Shown: piece after piece, positions 24,849 through 33,718 of the stretch
How positions within the stretch are numbered: the stretch's first letter is position 1
How the letters are laid out: every line of letters starts with the position of its first letter
NCBI GenBank assembly: GCA_020635455.1
Contig: JACJZT010000008.1
Location: 124,001-188,000, forward strand
Direction of reading: 5' to 3'
From: Flavobacteriales bacterium
Lineage (GTDB): Bacteria; Bacteroidota; Bacteroidia; NS11-12g; UBA9320
Length of the DNA stretch: 64,000 nt
Position numbers and translations under genes: made by a program
Notes under the pieces: generated by a model
The model's input: only the letters and a program-made list of their open reading frames with translations
Told to the model about the DNA's origin: nothing
Database searches by the model: none

Positions 24849-26795
24849 TTACGGGTTGTTTTTCAAATAGTTCTTCAGAATCGCGTTTTGGGGCTCAATT
24901 GCCAAGATACGCCTGGCAAGATCTACAGCATTTTTTTGATTCCCCATGATATTGTAATAATCAAATAGATTCTTAAGCAGTGGTAAAAAATCGGGATCAA
25001 TAATAAGACCTTTACTGTAGTAATACTTTGCTTTGCTGTATTGACCGTTTTTGAAATAAAGCAAACCCGCCGAATTTAAGGCATCCCGGTGATCAGGATT
25101 GAGAGCCAGGACCTTTTTTAACAACACTTCTTCTTCAAAGGTCTTTCCCAGTTGATGGCTGACAACGCTTTGTTTGTATAAAAAATCAAAATTATCCTTA
25201 CTTAATTTATTGGCCCGCAATAAAAAGGCTTCGGCCTTGGAATATAGCTCCAGATTAATGTAAGCCTGGCCAATTCTGTAACTGGTCCATGCATCTGTGC
25301 TTTCCGGATCTACCTTGTCAGCTATTTTAATCAGTTTTCGGTACGCACCTTTAAGATAATACAAATGAATCCACAATTCCTTATGGTCGGAAGGCTTGAG
25401 CAGTTCTTCCGCCATTTGCAGGTAAAGTTTTTTCGGATCGAATTTTTCATAATACGACAAATATGCCCTGATCATCGTTTCCTTATCGGGTTTATCGTTA
25501 TTGATACAATACAGACCTTTCAGCAATCCTTTCTTTAACTGAACTTTATTCCCTTCCGGTTTTCGAATGTAATGATCGTGAACGGTTACATGAGGAATGT
25601 CGATGGTTCCGGATGAAGGCATGTGACAGGAAACACAATCATTGCCTTTTTCCATTCGTTTACTTTTGGATTCACCACATTCATCCTCCCCCTTATGACA
25701 CGAATTGCAGGCTTTGTTGTACTTTTCTTTACCGGTAACCTTTACCGAAACATGCGGATCGTGACAGGTTATGCAGGTTAGCTTAAGGTAGCCAGAAGCA
25801 TTGGAATTATTTGATCTTATAAAGCAATTGCTTAATTGAAGTCTTTGTGCATGGGATGCCATGATCATTCCATTTCGGTTATTCTCATAGTCGGGCATAA
25901 AAACATCAAAATACTCCTTTAGCTCCATTCCGGGCTTGAAGTCGGTAAAATATCTGTTTTTTTTCAGAACCGCATTTCCCTGTAAATGACAGCGCTGACA
26001 CAGGTCTACCTGCAGGTTCCAATCAAGTTTGGCCGGATTAACAATGGTTCTGTCTATGCCGTTTTGCACATAGTTTGTTTGTCCTTTCGACCGCATCTTA
26101 ACATGCAGTTCACCGGGGCCATGGCAACGTTCACAATCAATTCCCATTCCGATGGATTCAAACCTCATTTCGCTTCCTTCCTGCATTACCGGCATAGAAT
26201 TATGGCAACTCATGCATTCAACGTTGACTAACCTTCTGAATCGTGAATTCCTTCCGGATTCGAAACCCGGTGGCATGCCCCATCTGTGTTCCTGACTGTA
26301 CCAGGTAAGCGGTGCCTGATATACATAACCATTTCTGAAAATCAAGTGGGAATTGGTATGTTGACCGGAACCTATTATGTAATCTATTTTTTCCTCTCGC
26401 CTATGAATGGTATCCTTATTTTGTAAACGATATTCAAGAACGTACAGTTCGTTATTTTTCCAGAATGGTTTATAATAAAAATTACTGAACGTATCATATA
26501 CAATGTGGTTTTTACCAAATTCCGCTGAACTTTTGCTCCTGCCGGCAATCCCGAAAGAACTGCCCATTCCGGTATGCAGAAAGGTTTCGGCTTTATCCGA
26601 ATGACAGGCCGCACAAGTTGATAGCCCAACATACTTTACCGTATCGTTGTGATTGAGATATAAACCTTCCTTCGACTCAGATTGGTTGCCAACACAGGCA
26701 TTAAAAACTACGATAACAACACCGATACCAAAGATCAATATCAGGGCTTTCTTAAATACTGAAAGTCGATCTAATTTACGGTTGAAGGTAAACAC
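24849..26795 (-). CDS. Seven-haem cytochrome c lipoprotein with TPR tail
   Basis: 648 residues. An N-terminal lipoprotein signal (ILIFGIGVVIVVFNAC) puts the lipid anchor near Cys34. Seven CxxCH motifs follow at roughly residues 61 (CAACH), 194 (CMSCH), 218 (CERCH), 266 (CQRCH), 342 (CITCH), 362 (CNSCH) and 385 (CVSCH). From about 430 to the end there are TPR-like helical repeats (AWTSYRIGQAYINLELYSKA, ALNSAGLLYFKNGQYSKAK). Likely an envelope electron-transfer protein with a protein-binding tail. The start is GTG. The electron donor and acceptor are unknown; the dihaem peroxidase 6.7 kb downstream is a candidate partner. Confidence 0.88.
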   Translation of the reverse strand: MFTFNRKLDRLSVFKKALILIFGIGVVIVVFNACVGNQSESKEGLYLNHNDTVKYVGLSTCAACHSDKAETFLHTGMGSSFGIAGRSKSSAEFGKNHIVYDTFSNFYYKPFWKNNELYVLEYRLQNKDTIHRREEKIDYIIGSGQHTNSHLIFRNGYVYQAPLTWYSQEHRWGMPPGFESGRNSRFRRLVNVECMSCHNSMPVMQEGSEMRFESIGMGIDCERCHGPGELHVKMRSKGQTNYVQNGIDRTIVNPAKLDWNLQVDLCQRCHLQGNAVLKKNRYFTDFKPGMELKEYFDVFMPDYENNRNGMIMASHAQRLQLSNCFIRSNNSNASGYLKLTCITCHDPHVSVKVTGKEKYNKACNSCHKGEDECGESKSKRMEKGNDCVSCHMPSSGTIDIPHVTVHDHYIRKPEGNKVQLKKGLLKGLYCINNDKPDKETMIRAYLSYYEKFDPKKLYLQMAEELLKPSDHKELWIHLYYLKGAYRKLIKIADKVDPESTDAWTSYRIGQAYINLELYSKAEAFLLRANKLSKDNFDFLYKQSVVSHQLGKTFEEEVLLKKVLALNPDHRDALNSAGLLYFKNGQYSKAKYYYSKGLIIDPDFLPLLKNLFDYYNIMGNQKNAVDLARRILAIEPQNAILKNYLKNNP

Positions 26796-26858
26796 TGAAG
26801 TTAAATTAATAAAAAGCTCCGTAACGGAAGCGGTGAGATATTGAAGTTTACAGGTCTC

Positions 26859-27161
26859 TTAGCCAAACCTTGCCTGCCACTCAAGCATGCCTCCTGTTAG
26901 ATTTTTCACATTTGAAAAACCGTTTTTTGATAAGAAATCACATGCAGCAGCACTTCTGGCACCACTTCTGCAATGTACCACAACTTCCTTCTCTGAATAT
27001 TGATCCAGTTCATCGATCTGCGACTGCAAACTACCCAAAGGGATCAAAATACCCTTAATGTTGTATTCTTCATATTCGTAGGGTTCACGCACATCAATAA
27101 TTACCGGAGCGGTGCCGGCATCTATCCTCGATTTTAATTCTTCTGCAGAAATACTTAACAT
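26859..27161 (-). CDS. Single-domain rhodanese
   Basis: 100-residue sulfurtransferase-like protein. VIIDVREPYEYEEYNIKG and the active-site loop VVHCRSGARSAAACDFL (Cys about residue 64) are typical of GlpE/PspE-like single-domain rhodaneses. There is no signal peptide, so it is cytoplasmic. Thiosulfate or a persulfide donor is the usual substrate. It starts 5 nt after the stop of the upstream sorting-domain gene and is followed after 63 nt by the multihaem cytochrome gene. Confidence 0.92.
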   Translation of the reverse strand: MLSISAEELKSRIDAGTAPVIIDVREPYEYEEYNIKGILIPLGSLQSQIDELDQYSEKEVVVHCRSGARSAAACDFLSKNGFSNVKNLTGGMLEWQARFG

Positions 27162-27166
27162 AACAC

Positions 27167-29053
27167 TTACAATTTTACAATTTTTTGATGATAAATTTTT
27201 CCGGACCTGAGGAGGATCTGTATTGTGTATACACCCGGTTTGAGGTCAGTAACCTGTAATTCCGTATCGTGTGAAATCAACACCTTTCTTCCGTTCTGAT
27301 CTATAAGAATTGTTTTTTCTACAGGCTCTTCTGAGGAAATGTTCAAAACAGAAACGACCGGATTTGGAAAAATACTTACTTTAACCTCCTGCAGTCGTGG
27401 AAGGAAAGCTCTATCGCCGAGGTAGGGTTTTTTACCAAAATACGGTCTCATCATCAATGCTCCTTTAAAATCGTTGACCTGAACCCAATTGTTGCGATCA
27501 ACAAAATACAGATTATCACTGGCTTCCATCTGATGGTATCCGTTATTAATATCGTATCCGACATCCAGATGGTTGGTTCCCTGTTGTTCCCATCCGATGT
27601 AAAACGCTCCTTTTGGAAGCACCAAGGGTGTATCGAGATAGAAAACATGAAATCCGTTTATCGAATCCGTAAATTTTGGCAAGGCATTGTATCCGGTATA
27701 TAGGCTTACATCATCAAGGCGACCGGACTTTACTTTGGTGATCGATTGCCATACTTTCAGATCAAAACTAAAAGCTGCGCTGGTTGTAACCGATCGGTTA
27801 AAAAACATACCAATGGCCGTTAGGGTATCCGATTGAGCAATATCGAATTTATAAGCGATCGCACCTTGCAGGAAAGGATCAGGTACATCATCGTCGTAAC
27901 CAAAACCATATTCCGCCGAACCATCGTCGTAGGCATAACAACTGCCAAACAACTGACAATCCTTAATTTTATCATTTGGCACATACTTTGATGAAATTCC
28001 CGATTCCCGCAATTCGAATTCCCGTTCAACTGAAATGATCTTTCCCGACAAACCGCTCAAAGAGTACTTCGGGAACCTCCTCTTAGCATTTCCCATGGCA
28101 GGTATATTGGCAGCATTACTGCTAAAAGTTGTTGAAACCAGGGTGTTTCCTTTAAAATTCTCTTCTTGTCGGGCTTCGATGTTCAATACATTGCTGCTAA
28201 GGTTAGAAGCGTAAATGAAAATTGTATCAGCTTCGAATTCTGCAGGATTGGTGAGAAAATGTGCATAAGGCATTTCACTGTATTTTTTCAATAGAGAAGT
28301 TGGACGGCCTTGAATGGCAAAATCGTTGTAAGAGTGATTTAATTTTCTTCTGTTTTTGGCTAAGTGCACATAATCAACATGCCACTGATTCATATTTCCG
28401 GTATGACGTGAATAATTGATAAATCTGAATTGAAAACCCTTATGCAGGTATTTCGAATCTTTAATGTCAAACATTACAAATTCGAAAGGAGCCACAACTC
28501 CTCCTCTGGCCTTCCATACAGTTTTCCAGAAACCGTCCTTATCTTTAAACTGAACGATCAGGGAATCCACCTTATCATCGGAAGGGTCACCCAAACCTTG
28601 TCTCTGAAAATAAAAAGAAAAATAAATTGAATCGGCAGGTGTGAATTGCACCCCATTGGAGTCTTGTAAATTTATTGCGAGTGAAAGCAAGGTGTCGCAT
28701 GCACCAAAGGAGGTACTGCTAAGTTCGGTATATGGCCGCCCTTTGGCATCGAGGTCATCGAAGGTGGCAACTCCATAACTTGGAGGATTTACCGGAAAAT
28801 CATTATTAATGTAAACGTAATTGTTAAACCATTTTCCTGAATCCGGGTATACTTTCGTACTTACAAAATCATCAAAAAATGGAAGATTCAAAGTATCTTT
28901 TCTGCCCCATTTGTATTTTTTTTGACTTTCGTTCCAATTTGGATGGTTTTGAGCGTAAATTCTTAAGGTTGAATTGCTTGTGCGTTTAAGTTTAACCTGA
29001 CCAAAAGCAATGGTTGATATAAATATGAATAGAGGTAAAAGTATGCGTTTCAA
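27167..29053 (-). CDS. Secreted protein with type IX sorting domain, unknown function
   Basis: 628 residues. The TTG start opens the signal peptide MKRILLPLFIFISTIAFGQ. The first half contains a beta-sandwich-like region (LNLPFFDDFVSTKVYPDSGK, DSIYFSFYFQRQGLGD) resembling concanavalin-like or MAM-type modules of Bacteroidota surface proteins, but no catalytic motif is seen. The C-terminus (VKVSIFPNPVVSVLNISS, LKPGVYTIQILLRSGK) is a type A sorting domain, so the product is expected on the cell surface. It leads a tight run with rhodanese and cytochrome genes. Confidence 0.8.
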   Translation of the reverse strand: MKRILLPLFIFISTIAFGQVKLKRTSNSTLRIYAQNHPNWNESQKKYKWGRKDTLNLPFFDDFVSTKVYPDSGKWFNNYVYINNDFPVNPPSYGVATFDDLDAKGRPYTELSSTSFGACDTLLSLAINLQDSNGVQFTPADSIYFSFYFQRQGLGDPSDDKVDSLIVQFKDKDGFWKTVWKARGGVVAPFEFVMFDIKDSKYLHKGFQFRFINYSRHTGNMNQWHVDYVHLAKNRRKLNHSYNDFAIQGRPTSLLKKYSEMPYAHFLTNPAEFEADTIFIYASNLSSNVLNIEARQEENFKGNTLVSTTFSSNAANIPAMGNAKRRFPKYSLSGLSGKIISVEREFELRESGISSKYVPNDKIKDCQLFGSCYAYDDGSAEYGFGYDDDVPDPFLQGAIAYKFDIAQSDTLTAIGMFFNRSVTTSAAFSFDLKVWQSITKVKSGRLDDVSLYTGYNALPKFTDSINGFHVFYLDTPLVLPKGAFYIGWEQQGTNHLDVGYDINNGYHQMEASDNLYFVDRNNWVQVNDFKGALMMRPYFGKKPYLGDRAFLPRLQEVKVSIFPNPVVSVLNISSEEPVEKTILIDQNGRKVLISHDTELQVTDLKPGVYTIQILLRSGKIYHQKIVKL

Positions 29054-29144
29054 TGTTTGGTATGCTTATAATTAATATTGAACGTGAATTAAGTTTTTAT
29101 ATTCTAATCGTCACAGCTTTTTAAACAATCTTATTAAAATCTGA

Positions 29145-29759
29145 CTAATCAACTCCATCAACAATGGTCGAATCTTCGGCAACAGAAGTTGAATCTGTGT
29201 AGATCATATTTTGCATTACACCAACGATCAGGTCTATCCTTGATTTTCGTTTAAGTTTGGTCCCAGGCTTTACGGCTTCTCCTTTGTATAATTGTCCGAA
29301 AATGGGCTTATCGGATTTCGTGGTAATTGATGGATCCGGTGTTTCAATGATCTGCCCGATCTCCAGTCCAAGTCCCTTAAGGACCTTTACAGCTTGTTCG
29401 AAAGACATTTTGCCTGCAATGTCGGGCATTTCCACTTCAGGAACGTCAAGGGAATTAACGATCAGGGCGATCTTTCTGCCACTTTTTACTTTTGAAAATG
29501 CCTTTGGATTTTGATCGGAAACGTGATGTCTTTCCAGGTTTTCATCAAACACAGAATCGATGATCAAATAATCAAGATCTGCAGACTGTAGTTTTGTAAT
29601 GGCTTCATTTACATGCAGACCGGTGATCTTCGGAACTTCAATGGTTTCACCTTTTCGGGTGTATATGTTTAATGCAAAAAAGGCAATGATAGCGATACCG
29701 ACCAAAACCAGAAACATCAGCATGAAGTTTTTTACAATTAGCCAGATTCCCTTTAACAT
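29145..29759 (-). CDS. PASTA-domain membrane protein
   Basis: 204 residues: a short cytoplasmic N-terminus, one membrane segment (NFMLMFLVLVGIAIIAFFAL), then two to three PASTA repeats. VPKITGLHVNEAITKLQSAD and MPDIAGKMSFEQAVKVLKGL are the clearest. PASTA modules bind peptidoglycan or lipid II in kinases and PBPs; here there is no kinase or transpeptidase domain. It follows the D-Ala-D-Ala ligase gene by 63 nt on the same strand, supporting a cell-wall role. Confidence 0.88.
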   Translation of the reverse strand: MLKGIWLIVKNFMLMFLVLVGIAIIAFFALNIYTRKGETIEVPKITGLHVNEAITKLQSADLDYLIIDSVFDENLERHHVSDQNPKAFSKVKSGRKIALIVNSLDVPEVEMPDIAGKMSFEQAVKVLKGLGLEIGQIIETPDPSITTKSDKPIFGQLYKGEAVKPGTKLKRKSRIDLIVGVMQNMIYTDSTSVAEDSTIVDGVD

Positions 29760-29822
29760 TCGCCGTTTCCCTTTATTTTAATTGAATAACTGTTTAAGTG
29801 TTAAAATAAACCGCAATATTAA

Positions 29823-30815
29823 TCAATTTGTTGCAAGTCGTTCATCAATAAGTGCATTGAGAAGCCATTCTATGCTCTGCCCCATTGCTTTTACCTGTTG
29901 CGGAAGTATGCTTTCGGCAGTCATTCCGGGAACTGTATTGATCTCTAAAAAATAAAAATCATCACCTTTAAGAATAAAATCTACACGCGCCATTGCACTG
30001 CAATTGGTTTCCACAAATATCAGGCCTGTTAGTTCACGGATCTTTCGGGTAAGTTCAGGACTTAGGTCCGCAGGTGTGATCTCTTTGGATTTTCCGAGGT
30101 ATTTCGCTTCATAATCAAAAAATCCGGTAGAACTTATGATCTCGGTTGGTGGCAATGAAACCACTTCTCCGTTCAACTCATAAGCTCCACATGAAAACTC
30201 ACGGCCTTCAATGAATTCTTCCACCATGACCTCGGAATCAAATCCGAACGACTTGTACAATGCTTCTTCAAGCTGATCAAACGATTCAACCCTGGTAACT
30301 CCATAACTGGATCCATGCTTATTTGGTTTTACAAAAACCGGCATATTCAATTCCGTTTTAACTCTGATCAAATGTTCCTGAATTCGTTCTTTATGCTTAC
30401 ACAAAATGGATCTTGCCATTTTGATACCGGTTCCTGAAAGGAACTTCTTACAGGCATCTTTATCAAAGGTGAGCGAAGAACACAGTACATTGCATCCGGT
30501 ATATCTGACTTTTAAAAGATCAAAATAAGCCTGGAGTTTGCCATCTTCTGCCGGCGTACCATGTAATGGAAAAAAAACTGCAAGATCGAATTTGATCTTC
30601 CGGTCGTTCAAATTAAGGCTAAAATCATTCTTATCCACTGAAAATCTCTGCTTATTTTCATTTTCCCAATACCAATCGCCCGGTTCAACAACGATCAATT
30701 TAACATCGAATCTGGTTTTATCCAGCCATTCGAAAACATTGATGGAACTGAGTAGTGAAATGTTTGATTCAGCTTCGTAACCGCCGGTTAGTAAAGCCAG
30801 ATTAATTTTTCCCAT
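29823..30815 (-). CDS. ddl: D-alanine--D-alanine ligase
   Basis: ATP-grasp enzyme making the D-Ala-D-Ala dipeptide of peptidoglycan precursors. N-terminal LALLTGGYEAESNISLLSS, FPLHGTPAEDGKLQAYFDLL, MPVFVKPNKHGSSYGVTRV, VEEFIEGREFSCG and the metal-binding FLEINTVPGMTAES all match Ddl. About 330 residues. The ATG at 30815 (MGKINLALLTGGYE) is preferred to one five codons upstream. A TATTTTTG box lies 12 nt before it. Next on the strand is the PASTA gene. Confidence 0.96.
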   Translation of the reverse strand: MGKINLALLTGGYEAESNISLLSSINVFEWLDKTRFDVKLIVVEPGDWYWENENKQRFSVDKNDFSLNLNDRKIKFDLAVFFPLHGTPAEDGKLQAYFDLLKVRYTGCNVLCSSLTFDKDACKKFLSGTGIKMARSILCKHKERIQEHLIRVKTELNMPVFVKPNKHGSSYGVTRVESFDQLEEALYKSFGFDSEVMVEEFIEGREFSCGAYELNGEVVSLPPTEIISSTGFFDYEAKYLGKSKEITPADLSPELTRKIRELTGLIFVETNCSAMARVDFILKGDDFYFLEINTVPGMTAESILPQQVKAMGQSIEWLLNALIDERLATN

Positions 30816-30827
30816 ATTGAATGAACG

Positions 30828-30835
30828 CAAAAATA
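30828..30835 (-). promoter_or_regulatory. -7 promoter element TATTTTTG
   Basis: TAnnTTTG on the minus strand, 12 nt before the chosen ddl ATG. It supports that ATG over the one at 30830, which overlaps the box. Confidence 0.5.
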
Positions 30836-30891
30836 GTTTTTGAAATACGATAAAAATCTAAAAGTTTATCACACTATGTTGTAAAGAATTT

Positions 30892-30899
30892 TATATTTG
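30892..30899 (+). promoter_or_regulatory. -7 promoter element TATATTTG
   Basis: TAnnTTTG match 29 nt before the ATG of the thioredoxin-like gene, predicting a leader near 24 nt. Confidence 0.5.
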
Positions 30900-30928
30900 G
30901 CATCTCATTTGCAATTCGATCAACAGAT

Positions 30929-31447
30929 ATGAAAAAAATTATCCTTACTCTCTTTTGTGCCTTTGCGGCTACAAGTTTCCTGTTTGCCAACCCGGACGAC
31001 AGTACCGGAACCAAATCAACCCTGCCATCGGTAACGGTTGTTGACCTGGACGGACAAAATGTGAATTTTGCAGAATTTGCTGCCAATGGACAAATAACCA
31101 TCGTTTCTTTTTGGGCTACATGGTGCAAACCCTGTTTGGTAGAACTTTCAAACGTTGACAATGTTTATGAAGAATGGCAGGAGAAATACAATGTTCGATT
31201 GATCGCTGTATCTATTGACGACAGCCGTACGGTCACCAAAGTAAAGCCTATGGTTAATGCTAAAAACTGGCCTTATGATTTTTTAATTGACGGCAACAGC
31301 GAACTTAGAAGAGCTATGAACGTTACCAACCCCCCTACGACTTTTTTATTGGACAAAAATGGCAATATTGTCTTCACTCATACCGGGTATCTTGAAGGAG
31401 ATGAGTTTGAACTTGAAGAACACATCAAAAAACTTGCAGGTCAGTAA
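30929..31447 (+). CDS. TlpA-like periplasmic thioredoxin
   Basis: 172 residues with a signal peptide (ILTLFCAFAATSFLFA). The active site is FWATWCKPCLVEL (CKPC, about residue 69), followed by VRLIAVSIDDS and the cis-proline region NPPTTFLLDKNG. This is the TlpA/ResA-type thiol-disulfide reductase fold, which keeps cysteines reduced for cytochrome c maturation or other envelope proteins. Cytochrome c genes lie a few kb away, but not in the same transcript. Converges with the TPR lipoprotein gene (3-bp gap). Confidence 0.9.
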   Translation: MKKIILTLFCAFAATSFLFANPDDSTGTKSTLPSVTVVDLDGQNVNFAEFAANGQITIVSFWATWCKPCLVELSNVDNVYEEWQEKYNVRLIAVSIDDSRTVTKVKPMVNAKNWPYDFLIDGNSELRRAMNVTNPPTTFLLDKNGNIVFTHTGYLEGDEFELEEHIKKLAGQ

Positions 31448-31450
31448 AAC

Positions 31451-32254
31451 TTACTGATTCGGTTCCGATCTTTTTTCTTTTGAGGAAATGTATTCTAAAA
31501 GTTGCATTTCGTCCATTTCGATCAGATTCTCCTCTAGGATCATTTTGGCCTCAACGGCAAGTTTACTTTCAGGATACAGGTCAACGATTTTTGTATAACA
31601 CTCTTTTGCCTTTTCCGGTTCTTTAAGGTTGTTCCAATATATAAATCCTGCGGCTGACAGTGCATCCGGAGCCTTTTCATTGGCTTTCCATTCTGAAGCA
31701 AACCTTAAATAATTATCGACCGCTGCATTAAATTCTCCGGCCATCTGATAAAAACGTGCACTTTCATAAGAGTATTCTGCAACTTTTTTCGAACCGGTGT
31801 TCAAGCGATTCCATTCTTCAAGCGATTTTGCCGCAAATCGGTATTCAGGGGTTGAAAAATCAATTTTTCCTGAAGCTTTAAGATAATACCTTACCGCGGA
31901 GTCGTAGTTCTTCTTTTCATTCGCATAGATATCGCCAACCTTCAGGTAAATCCTAAACAAGTTGTCACCAACCTTATAACGTTCCATATAGGTTCGGGCA
32001 TTCTCAATGGATTTATCCCAGTCGGCGATAAGAAATTTAAAGATCACACTTTTGTACAGATAAACCTCAGACATGGAGTCTTCTTTGAAAGAATTAGCAT
32101 ATTCAAGGTATAATTCAGAAAGCTGATTTAAACTGGTCTTACTTGAGGATGAATCGGAATTTTCGATGAGCAGGATCTGCTTTTTCAAACCATCTTTGTT
32201 TTTAGAGCATCCTGCCAGAAAGATAACAAGGATGAGCGCCGGGATCTTATTCAT
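31451..32254 (-). CDS. TPR-repeat lipoprotein
   Basis: 267 residues. MNKIPALILVIFLAGC gives a lipobox with Cys16. The mature protein is helical and TPR-like (AVRYYLKASGKIDFSTPEYRF, AVDNYLRFASEWKANEKAPD, AKECYTKIVDLYPESKLAVE), similar in feel to BamD/CpoB-type scaffolding lipoproteins, but I cannot assign it to either. It lies 13 nt downstream of fabG and is probably co-transcribed. Confidence 0.78.
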   Translation of the reverse strand: MNKIPALILVIFLAGCSKNKDGLKKQILLIENSDSSSSKTSLNQLSELYLEYANSFKEDSMSEVYLYKSVIFKFLIADWDKSIENARTYMERYKVGDNLFRIYLKVGDIYANEKKNYDSAVRYYLKASGKIDFSTPEYRFAAKSLEEWNRLNTGSKKVAEYSYESARFYQMAGEFNAAVDNYLRFASEWKANEKAPDALSAAGFIYWNNLKEPEKAKECYTKIVDLYPESKLAVEAKMILEENLIEMDEMQLLEYISSKEKRSEPNQ

Positions 32255-32267
32255 TCAGGAGGTTCAA

Positions 32268-33020
32268 TTACATTAACATTCCACCGCAAACACTTAATAC
32301 CTGACCGGTAATATAGGATGACAAATCAGAGGCAAGGAACAAACTCAGATTGGCAACATCTTCGGGTGTTCCACCTCTTTTTAAGGGTATTTGTTCTGTC
32401 CAGCCTTTTATCACCTCTTCACCTAGCTTATGCGTCATTTCGGTTTCAATAAATCCGGGAGTGATCACATTGCAACGAATGTTACGGGAACCCAATTCCT
32501 TGGCAACCGATTTCGAAAATCCGATAATTCCTGCTTTTGAAGCAGCGTAATTGGATTGACCACCGTTTCCGTTAACACCAACTACCGATGACATGTTAAT
32601 AATGCTTCCTTTTTTTAGCTTGAGAAAATTGCGTACAGAGGCCTTTGTAAGGTTAAATACAGACTTTAAGTTCATTTCAATGACTTCATCCCATTGTTCC
32701 TCGCTCATGCGCATTAATAAGTTGTCACGGGTTATACCGGCATTATTTATTAAGATCTCAAAATCTCCGAACTCAGCGATAACCTGCTCCACTAAAGAAT
32801 TCGATTGTTCGAAACTTCCGGCATTTGACTGATACCCTTTGACCTTTACACCATGTGCCTGAGCCAATTCCTGCTCCATTTGAAGCGCAGTTTCTGATGA
32901 ACTGGCATAAGTAAAGGCAATATTGCATCCGTTTTCGGCAAATTTTATGGCGATTCCCCGGCCAATTCCACGGGTGGCTCCGGTAATTAAAGCTGTTTTT
33001 CCTTCAAGTAATTTTAACAT
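32268..33020 (-). CDS. fabG: 3-oxoacyl-ACP reductase FabG
   Basis: Short-chain dehydrogenase reducing beta-ketoacyl-ACP with NADPH in fatty acid synthesis. Cofactor loop TGATRGIGRGIA, NNAG, catalytic Ser in MSSVVGVNGNGGQ and YAASKAG (Tyr-x-x-x-Lys), and the C-terminal ITGQVLSVCGGM end are all typical. 250 residues, the usual length. A -7 box 7 nt before the ATG predicts a nearly leaderless mRNA. No other fab gene is adjacent. Confidence 0.94.
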   Translation of the reverse strand: MLKLLEGKTALITGATRGIGRGIAIKFAENGCNIAFTYASSSETALQMEQELAQAHGVKVKGYQSNAGSFEQSNSLVEQVIAEFGDFEILINNAGITRDNLLMRMSEEQWDEVIEMNLKSVFNLTKASVRNFLKLKKGSIINMSSVVGVNGNGGQSNYAASKAGIIGFSKSVAKELGSRNIRCNVITPGFIETEMTHKLGEEVIKGWTEQIPLKRGGTPEDVANLSLFLASDLSSYITGQVLSVCGGMLM

Positions 33021-33027
33021 AAGTCAA

Positions 33028-33035
33028 CAAATATA
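33028..33035 (-). promoter_or_regulatory. -7 promoter element TATATTTG
   Basis: TAnnTTTG on the minus strand, 7 nt before the fabG ATG; predicted leader 1-3 nt. It lies just beyond the terminator of the upstream gene. Confidence 0.55.
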
Positions 33036-33060
33036 AAACACAAATAAAACCTAACAGCAT

Positions 33061-33088
33061 AAAAAAACCCGAAATATACTTCCGGGTT
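33061..33088 (-). terminator. Rho-independent terminator
   Basis: Stem of AACCCG-AA (33066-33073) with TTCCGGGTT (33080-33088), with one bulged base and a 6-nt loop. On the minus strand a run of seven T follows (the last two pair in the stem). It ends transcription of the hypothetical lipoprotein gene at 33118 and insulates fabG. Confidence 0.85.
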
Positions 33089-33117
33089 TCTTAACAATGT
33101 TTTTATTGTGAAATAAA

Positions 33118-33651
33118 TTATTCGTCCTGAAGTCTTACAACTTCATAAGAACCGGAAGAGATCGTTGCAGTTTCTAAACTTCCTGCAGCCTGCAGGTCGC
33201 CTGCGAACCCACCTTTGATTCGTCCATTAACAGGATCAATTTTAGTGATGGTAACGGTCATGTCTTTTCCCGGCTGTGTAGAAAACGCGTATTCCTTTTC
33301 AGTAACATTCTGTCCTGTGGTAACCTCTATATTGACTCTTGAGTCTACAGAATGCTTGAAGGTCCCGATGGCTTTTCCCGGAATGGTAAGAATGAACCTT
33401 GAAAACTTTGAATTTGTATAACCTTCAGCATGAATGACGGTTATGTCTTCATTTTTTTTGTAATAGCCAAACATATTTAGGCTATCCCATTTCATATCAT
33501 AGGTAGTAATACCGTTAAACTTAAATGTGTTAACAGGCTCTACAACTTTTTTGGTAGTATCTGTAGTGACTACCGGAGTTGATTCAGTTGTACAGTTGTT
33601 AAAGGATAAAACTGCAGCTGAAATCAATAGTACAAAGAAGAGTTTTTTCAT
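33118..33651 (-). CDS. Hypothetical exported lipoprotein
   Basis: 177 residues. The signal segment LFFVLLISAAVLSFNNC suggests a lipoprotein with Cys20, although the residues before the Cys are not an ideal lipobox. The mature part begins with a Thr/Val-rich spacer, then a beta-rich domain (FNGITTYDMKWDSLNMFGYY, SKFSRFILTIPGKAIGTFKH, KDMTVTITKIDPVNGRIKGG). I recognise no family. Monocistronic, bounded by its own terminator. Confidence 0.65.
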   Translation of the reverse strand: MKKLFFVLLISAAVLSFNNCTTESTPVVTTDTTKKVVEPVNTFKFNGITTYDMKWDSLNMFGYYKKNEDITVIHAEGYTNSKFSRFILTIPGKAIGTFKHSVDSRVNIEVTTGQNVTEKEYAFSTQPGKDMTVTITKIDPVNGRIKGGFAGDLQAAGSLETATISSGSYEVVRLQDE

Positions 33652-33718
33652 AAATTTATTAAAATATTAGAGTACAATTTTATATCATTTTAACGAATTC
33701 AACAAACTATCTTTGGCA

